This document shows, piece by piece, positions 33,701 to 44,519 of a stretch of DNA of 64,000 nucleotides (its first letter is position 1; each line of letters begins with the position of its first letter). The translations under genes were made by a program, and so were the position numbers. Source of the stretch: Mariannaea sp. PMI_226 (lineage: Eukaryota; Ascomycota; Sordariomycetes; Hypocreales; Nectriaceae); NCBI GenBank assembly GCA_024336345.1, contig JANFOG010000005.1:2108001-2172000 (forward strand). The letters run 5' to 3'. Below the pieces are notes generated by a model. It was not told where the DNA came from. It searched no databases and saw nothing but the letters and a program-made list of their open reading frames with translations.

Positions 33701-35393
33701 TTTGACTTGCGGAGCAGCCACAACTAGTGACTGGACAATCCGGACTCGGTACTACGGTGAGCGACTATCCCACCATCCTTGGACTCTCGAAAACAAGTCG
33801 GGTATTCCGATGCATCTGACTAATGTCGCTCTCAATCCAGAATTTTCTCAGAATGTCTTAGAGCACCCTTCCCTCCTCTAGCACTCCCGAGAGAGAGACA
33901 ACAGAACCAGAGCTAGAGTGAGACATGCTTCCCAGTCTCCTGGTCTAAGGCCATCTTCTACCTTAATGCACGGCTTTAAAGGCCCGACGCCGTCACATCG
34001 GTGGAGCTGGAAGTTTCTCCTGAAGGATGAACAGAGTCAAACGACCATCAAGTCTGGAGATCGGGCCCGCCTTAAGGCGGGGCTCACCGGCCCGTTAGCC
34101 TTTGTGGCCAGCAGTAAGGCGTAGTGCCTCGAATAAGGCTCTGGAATGACGACTGATTTTCTTGTCAGAAAAGCTCTGCAACAAGTAGCTCGGAAAATTG
34201 AGTCCTCTAATTCCCGCGTGCCCAACTTGGGAACTGCCTTTCATGCCATGACCTTGCCATACATCGCAGCATCTCACCGTTGTGCGAGATCAGTGCGTTG
34301 CTACATATACTCAACAACTTGGCGGGATCACGGAATGTCTTGATCTTTTTTCTGACGGGATTGTCCGCGTTGACGGAGCCGCACTGGCCTATTCATTCCG
34401 TGAATTTTGAAGGTTTGGAGTGGCGGCTTGGCCGGGCTCCCCCCACCAGGTGACCACCGGCTCCCAACGTGAACGAGTCCTGGGGGAAGAAGTCCGTCCG
34501 GGCAGCAAAGCGGTCGTCATACGATACGATGACAGCGAAAAGATCCGGCCCGGCGATGGCAGTAAGGCCCTGCGAAGCACAGGTTTCTCCCAGATGCGGT
34601 TGATTGAGGGATCCACTGCAGGCTTTGATGAAGAATTCTGAGGTTAATTGCCACCATCAATTGAAGCTCTCTGACTTGCAAAGTCTCGAGTCAGGCCCGG
34701 CATGCGCGGCAATCAAATCTAGACACTACCAAGGCCGGAGTCGCCATGTCAGATGGCCAACAGGGGGCCAATCTTAGAGTGGGCAACACTCACAATTCAC
34801 CTCACTCTTACACTGTGGCTCCGTGCCTCGCACTAGCCCTCCTTTTAGCTTATCCAGGATGGCTTCTTGGCTGAAGGGACTTGGCCCCCCTGACAATGAG
34901 ATCTGGAATCGCCCCCCGACGGACCCAAAGACCAAAAGACCCATCGCACCACCCAGCGCCGTCGGTTTCCGACCGGCGCCTGCCACATCGTCAAAGGCTT
35001 TATAACCGCCTCTAGTCGCCACTTATTTAATGGCTTTTTACTTTGCTACTGTCGTCATCGTAAAGACTGGCTTCGACATTTACCCGGTATCATTCAGCTC
35101 ATGAACTCGCTAGTGAGGATCCAATCCCACCAGCTCTTAACCGATCGGCATCGATATAACCTTGTCAACAACTCTTGACAGCTACACCAACTCACCGAAG
35201 CCATCCGCACTGGTGGTTTCGCTCTGGCTGGACTGACTCAAACCAGCCCAGGAACCGACTGAAGCCTTTCGTCGAGCACAGCTGTTGCTGGACTTAAGCT
35301 CATCTATACCTAGCACCGGATTCAGCCAACCGGTGACAACTCATTACTTGCTATCCGCCATCCAGCAAGCAACAAACCAAACACCAACGCCAA
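30784..35393. other. 4.6-kb gene-free region
   Basis: I find no supported gene. Seen directly: palindrome CCGCTAAGCGG at 33378-33388; 16-bp perfect palindrome at 34066-34081; a small frame at 34859-35005 (48 codons, Pro-rich); and the F-box gene leader at the right end with many CCA/ACC units. Reading frames are short and scattered on both strands, as in non-coding or decayed sequence. Confidence 0.4.
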
Positions 35394-36335
35394 ATGGTGC
35401 AAGTTTTGCTCTCAGATCCTGCCGTCTCTCCAAATGGGGCGTCGACATATGACTCCGTCGAAGGGCCTCATATGAGGCGACCAAGTCTGGGAAGAACAGA
35501 CTCGGGTATTATGACCCGAGAGGAACATGCACAACGTATGCGAGAACTCAATAAGAAGAGGGGAATGATGAAAGCTCCCAGACGAGGGTGGTCCATGACG
35601 GACTACCAAGGCCACATTATCTCACCTCAACCCATATATAAGCCCGTACCTCAACTTGAGCAGATGAATCCCACGATCCCCGAACATGCACCTTGGCCAG
35701 CTCCCTCAGAACCACCGACCCCAACACCTGACGCTCAAGAACGGCTTTTGGAACTCACTCTACGACCCAAGCTACCTCCTCCTCGTCGGTCGTACTCCGT
35801 CATGGACTACGAGCCAGTGCCACCAGGACAGCCCCAGCCTCCCAGGGACTCTACCATTCTCGATCTTCCTCCTGAGCTTCATTACGCCATCTTCGACTTT
35901 CTGGATCCTATTGACAGCGTTTGCCTTGGTCTCACCAATTCCAACCTCTACAACATTCATCGACGAATGCACGGACCCGTCCCTCTTTCCAGCCGATATT
36001 CTGGACCTAACGACATGGAATGGGCGTGGCGCGGAGCGGGTCCCCTCCTTTACCCCAAGGATAGCAAAGAAAGCGAGAAGGAACAAGTCCGAGTTAAGGG
36101 CCAAATATACTGCCGAAAATGCGGCGTCTCTCGATGCGAACTCCACCGTCACTTGAAAGACTGGGTGGGTGAGGGTTACGAATATTGCCCTATTAAAGAC
36201 ATGTACAGCAAGCCAGCTCCGGAAGGAGCCAAATCTTTCTGCTACATGAAATCCCCCAAACATCCCCATCGGTGCGGGCGCCACGGAGGAAAGAAGGGAA
36301 CAAGCCAGCAGCCGATGGAGATGGAACATAATTAA
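35394..36335 (+). CDS. F-box domain protein with Cys-rich C-terminus
   Basis: An intronless 313-residue protein. Residues about 153-195 form an F-box (STILDLPPELHYAIFDFLDP then VCLGLTNSNLYNIHRR), the module that binds Skp1 in SCF ubiquitin ligases. The N-terminal 150 residues are disordered and Pro-rich and carry two copies of an RRx[WY]S[MV]xDY motif at 63-71 and 131-139, plus RRPSLGR at 28-34. The C-terminal part has Cys240, 243, 248, 265, 283 and 294 with His residues between (YCRKCGVSRCELHRH), suggesting a metal-binding or disulfide-rich substrate module. The substrate is unknown. The start follows a long A/C-rich leader. Similar F-box proteins are numerous in Sordariomycetes, so a specific name is not justified. 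Confidence 0.8.
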   Translation: MVQVLLSDPAVSPNGASTYDSVEGPHMRRPSLGRTDSGIMTREEHAQRMRELNKKRGMMKAPRRGWSMTDYQGHIISPQPIYKPVPQLEQMNPTIPEHAPWPAPSEPPTPTPDAQERLLELTLRPKLPPPRRSYSVMDYEPVPPGQPQPPRDSTILDLPPELHYAIFDFLDPIDSVCLGLTNSNLYNIHRRMHGPVPLSSRYSGPNDMEWAWRGAGPLLYPKDSKESEKEQVRVKGQIYCRKCGVSRCELHRHLKDWVGEGYEYCPIKDMYSKPAPEGAKSFCYMKSPKHPHRCGRHGGKKGTSQQPMEMEHN

Positions 36336-37567
36336 TGGTAGGATGAAGTCAAAGTCAAGAAAAACAACTCCATATGACGAGACGAGACAAGACGAGAACA
36401 TGAGAATGAGAAGAATGTGGAACGACGCAGATTTAATCTGAAGTCGATATGGATATTTGTCTTAGCTGTAACGCACGGCGATGGCACCAAGAACCAAGTC
36501 CAGGACAGAACACGTATTATATCGATTTGCGAGGGATGCAAAAAAAAAAAAATTAACCCATGGTTACTACTATCTTGGAGATTGGATACTGGCTTTGGAC
36601 TCACGTCAATGAAGAAACGAAGGATGAGAGGGGAAAATGACAAGAGAGGGAACATGGCATTTGTTTCCCCCCCGTATTAATAATAACTTTAAACCAAACA
36701 GAGCGAATCAATACCATCACTATATCCCAATTTCGAGAAGAATACGACATAATGGCCGTCCCTAGTCAAACATGTGAAAAGAGTGCGACGTGCCCATGTA
36801 GCTGAAAAAAAATTCTTGACCACCCTGGACCCAACGTCCTGTGCGCGATCTGATCGGAGGGGCCGCGTTCCTTTCTATTTGCTGCATGAGGATATTTTTG
36901 GGTTGGTTCATCCTTCGCTGCATGTCATGAGACAAGGACCATGGTGTCATATCATATCATATCATAATCCTACTGTACTATCTCTTCCCACCAGAGCGTT
37001 ATCTGTACCAACAAAAAATGGCGTCCCAGGCACGTTGGGAGTGAGGAGTCACAGGGGAAATAAAAAATTAAACGTGAGAACAGGTATGAGAACAGAGAAC
37101 ACAAATATGATTTTTTGCTGAACCCATTCGCTATGATAAGTTAGATAGTTCCTCTCCATCTCCATCCTACAACTGTGGTATCACCCCGTCCCGGCTCGCC
37201 ATATCAATACAGTAAGTAAATAAGGGTGTAACTGGGAATATGATGAAAAAAAATAATACAAGAACCCCGTTATATCCCACCATTTTGCTGTCTCATTGCC
37301 ATTTCTTCCCTGATGCAGAATACAATCCCGAAAACTCCAAGTTGAACAGTTTTTGATCTCCCCCAAAAGAACCAAAAAAAGAGACAAATAGAATGATCCT
37401 CGGTACCCTCTTGGCCAGAGTGGTGTATAAGAGGAAGTTGAAAGAATAGAGAAAAGGGATAGAAAAGGGAAAAAAAGTTTGACGCCATGTCCAAAGTATG
37501 AAGCTGTTCCCCCTCTTTCATGCAAGAATATGAAATCATATTTTTGCCAGACACTCCTCCCTTTCAC
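36336..37567. other. Convergent 3' region F-box / GT31
   Basis: This 1.2-kb spacer is A/T-rich with several A tracts and an (ATATC)n run at about 36946-36964. Both neighbours end here. No gene is seen. Confidence 0.4.
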
Positions 37568-39816
37568 TTAAAGCATCTTCCATGCGGGGGCGCAGTCGCC
37601 CTTAGCCTCAATCCACTTGTTGATGCCCTCGACGAACCAACCACTGGTCCATCGGTCCTCCACCTTCTCTTCTCGACGGGGCCTGCCGAGCTTGAAGCTC
37701 TTGGCGACGCAACAGGTATTCTTGTGGTATCGCCACTGGAAGCAGTGTCGCTCCCCGTTGAAACCTTTATCCGCTGAGCGCTCTGCATATTTGGACTCGA
37801 GATAAGCAAAGCGCTCGCTGTCGCTTTGCAGACTGTCGTAGTGCTCCTGATGTATACCCAGACCCTCTGCCATGCACACCCTGGAACAGTGCTCAGGTGA
37901 TTGATGAGCCTGGCGCTCGATGGGGTTCTTGTCGTCCTGTTTCTTTTGGCGACTCTTCTCCCGATCACCAGCTGCATTCTGGGCAGCTTCGTCGGCTCCG
38001 ATGTAACAGGTATCTTCCGAGAGGTTGTCAAATTGTTCTCGCTTTGGCACAAGGTTTGGTGCCATAAAGGTCTCGTACATATCCTTGATTTGAAGGATAC
38101 CCTGAATTGCCAGTTAGCGTCTTGTAATCCGTATGACTGCGCGTTGAAATGTTTGGTACTACTTACCCTCTTCTTGCGAGTTTGCTCGTAAAACCATGCC
38201 GAACTAATCTCCTCCGAGTTCATATGATGCATAGTAAGTAGAGGCTCACACCAGTGGCCATGCCCATAGGGCAAAGTATTGGGCTTTTCGCCGTTGAACA
38301 TTGGATGCGCCTGCTTGACCTTGATTCCGGTTTCATTCACAGCGAGCGACATGAGGTAGTCACCACAGCATTCATGCGGGGCCATGAGATCGTACTTATG
38401 CGCCAATCCAGGTGTCTCTGCCATTTTCTTCACCGTCTCGCCGGCGATGACGTATCCACTGCCGCCATGAGCGAAGGGCTTGTTCTTCAGCATTGCCACG
38501 GAGCCAACATAAGGATGCTTCTCAGGAGTCACATGGTTGTTGAGCCAGAAGTTCAGGTTTGGCCAGAAGATATAGCTATCGGCCTCGGCAAAGACATACC
38601 ACTTCCTGTTGGGGCGCATAGACCAGGCGCGTTCAATCATGTGGATGAACTTGTACTTATCGAGCTCCCACCCGCCTTTCATGTTGGTGGTGCAGTCCTT
38701 CTGGGATACGGGACAATTGGCCTGGGCCTCATAAAGGTCGAACTCCTTGAGGTTCTGCTTGACTTCACTGGCGACATCAGAGAGCACATTGTAGACGTGG
38801 TAGTTGCCGACATTCTGGTCCTATAGCAAGGATTAGTGACAAAAGCCAAGTTGAATGTCCCGCAATGTTTTATTTTGGATTGGACTTTGAACTCTTAAGG
38901 GAGAGAGAATGTCGTTCTCTGAGGTCTCACTTACCATATCCGAGAACAAAAGGAAATCGTCGACACACTGAAGAGCTGTCAACAGATGGGTGGGTAATTT
39001 CTCAAACGCCTCAGTGGCACCTGTCTTCATTACAAGGGTGATGTTCTCGAGAACAGGGAAACCATCGCAGGCGGACTTCCTACTCTCGGGGTAGACGTCG
39101 GGGTTGTCTGCACTGCCCCAAGGGTTCTTGAGCTCATCCGCGAGTTTTTGTTCAGCCTCCTTTTGCTCGTCCTGCTTCTTCTTCTTCTCTTCCTCCTCCT
39201 TCTTCTTTTTCTCCTCCTCCTCCTCCTTCTCCTTCTCCTCCTCCTCCTTCATTTTCTCACCCTCATTGTTTTTCTCATCCTCCTTCTTTTTCTCATCCTC
39301 CTTCTTTTTCTCATCCTCATTTTTCTCATCCCCCTCCTTCTGCTCCTCGGGCTTCTGGGGCTCTTCAGTTTGCAGAGGAGGAGGTTGTTCACTATCATCA
39401 AGAACAAGCTTATCCTCCTGATCCTCTGCAGTCGGTTCGGGACTATGGTCGTCTTCAAGAGTTTCCAGGGGTGGAGGTTGATCACCGTCGTCTAAGAGGA
39501 GCCTGTCATCATCTTGCGCCTCCTTACTCTCACTGGACTGGGAATCTTCGGTGGGTTCGGTAGCTTCTCCTACGGCGGGGGTGACCTCGACATCCACGTC
39601 GTCAGTGTTGCTTGGCGACCAGGTGGTAGCTGCATCGCTTTTGGTAGCTTCATCATGGCCCAGGTATTTTGTGAGATGGCTGTAAATACCCGATGAATCA
39701 TGGTCGTTGAGCTGGTGGAGTGGCACAAGCAAAAGTAGCGTCAAACCAAGAACTGTGAGTACCAGCAGCTTGGAGCGCCGAGGGGAGCCCCAGGCTGAGG
39801 CTAAGTCAATGCCCAT
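37568..39816 (-). CDS. GT31-like Golgi glycosyltransferase with Lys/Glu-rich stalk
   Basis: A type II membrane glycosyltransferase of 689 residues from exons 38935-39816, 38167-38820 and 37568-38101 (introns 114 and 65 nt, both GTAAGT donors). The signal anchor is at about 14-36 (KLLVLTVLGLTLLLLVPL). A long acidic stalk follows, with LDD..QPPPL twice (about 107-123 and 137-153) and an extreme Lys/Glu run (about 158-228). The lumenal domain begins at FPVLENITLVMKTGATEAF; FLLFSDM-DQNVGNYHVYNVL is joined by splice 1. RKWYVFAEADSYIFWPNL carries the DxD-like E-A-D (373-375) typical of fringe/GT31 enzymes, then GGSGYVIAG and CCGDYLMSL. The C-terminal region (CSRVCMAEG, CFQWRYHKNTCCV) looks PAN/apple-like. 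The start at 39816 puts the anchor near the N-terminus; a Met 50 codons upstream would not. Substrate unknown. Confidence 0.85.
39170..39345 (-). repeat. Trinucleotide-like Lys/Glu codon repeat in GT31 stalk
   Basis: On the plus strand this reads as long CTT/CTC/TTC runs, encoding mixed GAG/AAG/GAA/AAA codons in the GT31 stalk. It is a coding microsatellite and a likely site of length variation between strains. Confidence 0.75.
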
Positions 39817-42800
39817 TTGGGGCGGCAAAGGTGTTTCTGCTTCCTCCGACCAACGAGCAACCAAACAAATGGCGGGGTGGGAAAAAGGGAAAAAGCGATG
39901 GGAAGGAGGGGAAGATAGGGAAGAAAGAAAAGTCTCCTCACGGACTGGGGACGAACGAATGGACAAATGAAAGTGTCCTTGTGACCATTGAACGCCTTAC
40001 TTCCAGATCACGTTGGAGCAGAATTTGGGGTGGGAGCTGGGCTCTGATCTGAACAAAAAGATTGATGGCGGATTGTGTCAAGTGTAAGTACCCACAAGGC
40101 ACAGGCTACCACCCACCCCTGAGCTCTTGCGAAACCAGCAGAGACGAAGCCGAACGAACCGATAGACGGTATCCTCGCATATGGGTGCAAAGCCGGATGC
40201 TAAGTGGCTACTTGTCCAAGTCAATCCTTTCAGGGGGCGGACAACGGTGGATGAATGGATGATGATGACGACGACGACGACAACGACACCGAGGAGCAGC
40301 GACCCTGTGCGCGACTTTGATTGTTGGACTGAGTGATGGACAGAATGATTGAAATGGAAGGGGAGTGAGACGCGCCAAGGGCCATTCTTCACGGACAATC
40401 CACCAAGACGAAAATCCTCCGTGCAGCATGGTCCAGGGGAAGGCGGATGCACCAGACGGTCGCTAGAACCTATCATGGTGTGCTACTAGCGACATCAGCG
40501 GCGTCCAGACATGGGTAGGGTCGGTGGGCTTCTTCCTTCCAGAGACGGCACTGAACTAGAAAGTGGGCGAGGAACACGACGTATGCTCATTTTATCGACC
40601 CCGTATTCCATGTGCGCAGCTTTATCTGGTACGTCGTATCCATTCGAACTTGCTGCTTATGCAGAATAAGCTATTTAATAATTAGTGTTATGAGATTTCT
40701 CGACGTCCCATTTCATGGAAAGGAGGCAACCAGGTTGAGCACAAGAAAAAAAAAAGACAATAAAACTTGCGTAGTCTGTCCGGATTACTGGAGCGACATT
40801 TTTCGGCCCATTTGATTCGATAGACCCTGCAGCAAGATTGTTTCGTTTGGTCAGACTAGTCTGGCTCGGGCCTTTGATAGACTATTTTCCTTTTCTTTCA
40901 CTTCCCCGACGCCACCAAGTTTGAACCATCGAATGATGTGGCGGGGCAGCCCTGGGGACCTGAAAAATACAGCAATGTACAAATTACTGTAATCTGAATT
41001 GCGAGGTACAAAATATGTACGAAATACAGCATCACCCCTTTACGCTTATCGCCTCACTGTACCTAGGGGTAGTCTGCATTTGCACTACTGAGAGTATACG
41101 CTCTTTCTGATAGACGCCAACCGCAGGCGCCCCCTGAATGCTGCAGATGACGGCTTGTGTCAGCCACCTTCGGTTCACGTTTGTGGTAATTAGGTAATGT
41201 CCACCAGTGTGATAACTAGTAGTTAGTTTGACTGCGGGCATTGTCTTCAAGTGGGCACCCACGCGTCTTCCTGTTCCACTATGAGTAGCGTTACATTGCC
41301 CACAACCGAGTTCAGCCCCTCTAGCCAAGGGTGCAGCTCTTGCGGTCCCGGTCTGGACTGGTAGCTGTACCACGATGGCCTGTGCTGTCGGTAAATGAAC
41401 ATTGAACTACGTCGTTGTGAGTCGCCAGTCTCAATACATGTGTTGCGGGCTGAACAGCATCGTCAAAAAATCTCAGTCACTGTCCGTTGTTGAAGCCGAG
41501 AACTCGGCGTTGTAGAATAGGGACTGTCAACTCAGTTGGGCCCTTGCAACCTTACGTTACACTCCTTATACAAGAGATGTGCACCACGCAACATCTGTCT
41601 GAGCGCCAAGGCCGATGAATCGCAACAAGTTTTGAGTTGATGGGAAGTTGAGGGGGTGCTCTCATGGCAGCGATAAGGCTGCAACACGTGGCTTCACTGT
41701 AAGCACTGCTCCCTCCTTTTTTTCTTGTTTGCTTGGCTGGGTACCCTTGAAGGTGTCGCTTGTTGTCCCATCAAGTCGCCGATCATCTCGCGTCTTGGGC
41801 TTCGAGGTTGATTCTTGTCCAAGGCGCGAACCACGTTTTGTGGTTTGGTTTCCAATTAATATGGTTCCGCGTAGAGGCAGCTATGGCTATCTTATTTCAT
41901 TTGATGGAAGAGCAGAAATTTAGGGGATGAAGTCGATAACGATAGCGAGATGGTGGCCGTAAATGGCTCGCAATCTTTCCCTTTTTTTTTTTACCTTTTA
42001 GAAAAAAAAAAACAAACCTTGGGGAGGGAGACTGTTCTTTTCGCGGATGATCGTAGCGAAACGTTTGACATGTAGTACCTCAACAGGTCTGTGTTACCAG
42101 CACAAGGATCAGCATGGGACCTCGACTCGGATTCGGTGGGCGATGGTTTGGGTTCCCTTCGAAACCGAATTAAACTGTTCGAGTTGCACGCTCGAATAGT
42201 TCAAACGATGCAAGCGAGTATAGAGTACAGCATGAAGGTGAGGGATGGACTCGATGAGGGAATACCAACCTTGGTCTCTTCCTCATTTGAGTTAGTATTG
42301 TGATGTTGCGACGGATACAAGGTGTGAATGCGTGGTGCAGGCCAAGGGAAGGTTTGAGGACTCTGGATTATTTCGAGTAAATAGAATGCCTACTTGCAAG
42401 CTCCGTTCCTTCCCATTTGACAGAGCGAAAGCTAGGGTGCACCTGCTGTGCGTTGCTATCCTCTTTGCCAATGCATCGGGGAAAGCTGCCATCCGATCGA
42501 TCCTGGGGTAAGGTAATCTGTACTACCTACCTTATGAAGGAGTAAATGGTACGACATATACAGATTATTACATAGTACGGAGTATATAGTATTAGTGTCC
42601 CGGGGTATATACACGTATAGATATATAGGCCGATGCCTCTGGTAGTTGCGCCTTTTTGAGGCAACAACACATGGCGGCAATGTCTTCCTTTTGGTCTTCA
42701 AATCCAAAACCCGACCAGTGCATCTCGCGTTCGGTGTGATGATAAGTTCTAGACTTGTGCCAACTTATCAGGGCGACAGGAGAGTAACTAGATAGACTAA

Positions 42801-44519
42801 TTCTAGTCCGAATTGTCCGCAATGTGAAGGACAAATTGGGTTGTGGATGCACTCCATTTGTGATTTCTTTCCGTATCTTTTTTTGTTAGCGTTGAACGAA
42901 TATACGCTTGTTTGCCGCCTCTAATGTACGTATATTTATCGTCTCCCTCGCTGCATGCTGGCTGCATCACCTCCTCCAGTCTTACGTATGCGCCATCAAG
43001 CCATATATCGAAATCGTGCCACGCCAACTAAGTGCATGAACGCCCTCTATGCATGTCCTTGGTGGAAATAAAAATTCCCGAACAGAGCACATGTAACTGT
43101 TTTTCTTCAGTCTTTTTGGCCAAGTAACTATACGGTGACAGAAATTTCTTGCCTATTTTTGAATAATTAAGTTACCCTTTTCATGGCAAAACAAAAACAC
43201 GCCATTGGCAATTAGTATTGCGAGTTTATTGCACTTCTAATCCCACGTGCAAGCTTCACAACCCCCGCTCCCGCACTCTTCTCCTTCAACCCCTCACGCT
43301 CACCCGCTTGCGTGACAGCGACAGGCCAGAACTATTATAATCATGCCCAGGCAGCCCAGAAAACAAAAAGCTCCGTACGGAGACGGCGCAAACCATCTAC
43401 TACAAAGGCATGCACCACGGCGTAATTATCCTCCGCTTCTTGCGCCATCTGCTCAAAAGTGGTCCCGACTCGATGTGCCCTTTGCTCAACCCATTAAAAG
43501 TAGAGAGAGAGAGAGACCTTGACTGAGCGTCAATGAAGCGGATTAGTCACTTAGTCGCTGAGCTCACCAGCCGCAATGGGGAGAAAAGAAAAAAAAAAAC
43601 TCCCCCGCCCCCGCCGAGCCGAGCGGCAAGTCTTCGTTCATCGCCGAGTCGGGTAGCATGTGGGTTCCGGCACGAATCATAGTCGCCCGTGTTATCTCGT
43701 TGACGTGATGCATCGAGTCTTTTGCTGCCAAGCTAGTAATTTTTTTTTTTCTCGATCAAGATACCCTCACCTCGTTCATGAGAATCGTGAGCCTTTACAC
43801 TCGCTCTCTCTTGCTCTCTTTGCGCATTTATGGTTCTTGTTCACTTTGTCAAAGTCAATGTCGTCACCTTGTGGCCCTTCTCCGCGGATTGCACAGGCAA
43901 AGGGACAATTCGGAATCCGAGAGGTCTAGGACCCCTTATTGCACCCACTTGATGCCGCTGCTAGATCCAGATCGGGCTTGCTAGCTAGTGCTTTGTCGCA
44001 ATCGACAATGCAGATAATTGGTTGTCAATCAATACGCCATGTTTCGGCTTCTCACGTTTCCGTATTTTCTTTCTATGATTTGTATGAAGCCTGGTCGGGT
44101 TTCCCTTCTGCTCAAAGTACTAAACTTCTCGCGATTCTTTTCTATCTCGGTTCTTAACCCGACGTGAGGCATTGTGCATCCTGAACTTTTACTTCAGCCC
44201 CTCCCCCCGCAGAGCTGTGACTACTCATTACGTTATTATCCGAACTTGACGCAACAACCTCCGAGAAAACAACACCGAGCTGCTGATTAATTTGTGATCA
44301 TTCCTACCTGCATCGCAATGGTATCTCTTTGAGGACCGACAACGACAACGACGAAGAAGAAGAAGGAGAAAAGGGAACAGAAAAAGAAGGAAACCGAGTT
44401 GCTTGAGTGGTTTCAGGGCATCTGGACACTAATTTGATACGGATTCGGCCAAGAACGTTGAGACATTTTGACTCTGGCCGCGACGACCAGGACATTGTTG
44501 CACCTCCACAACTCATACA
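39817..44519. other. 4.7-kb gene-free region between divergent GT31 and SIS genes
   Basis: It must hold both promoters. Seen directly: GAT/GAC repeat at 40257-40290; GTACGGAGTA at 42575-42584; 12-bp palindrome CTCCGTACGGAG at 43371-43382; short GA run near 43503; CAACGAC/GAAGAA repeats at 44340-44370 just before the SIS gene. Frames of up to 132 codons carry no recognisable protein. Confidence 0.4.

Noticed and set aside
35772..36401. 209-codon minus-strand frame
   Set aside because: It is antisense to the F-box gene; no motif was seen and the plus strand has the clear F-box.
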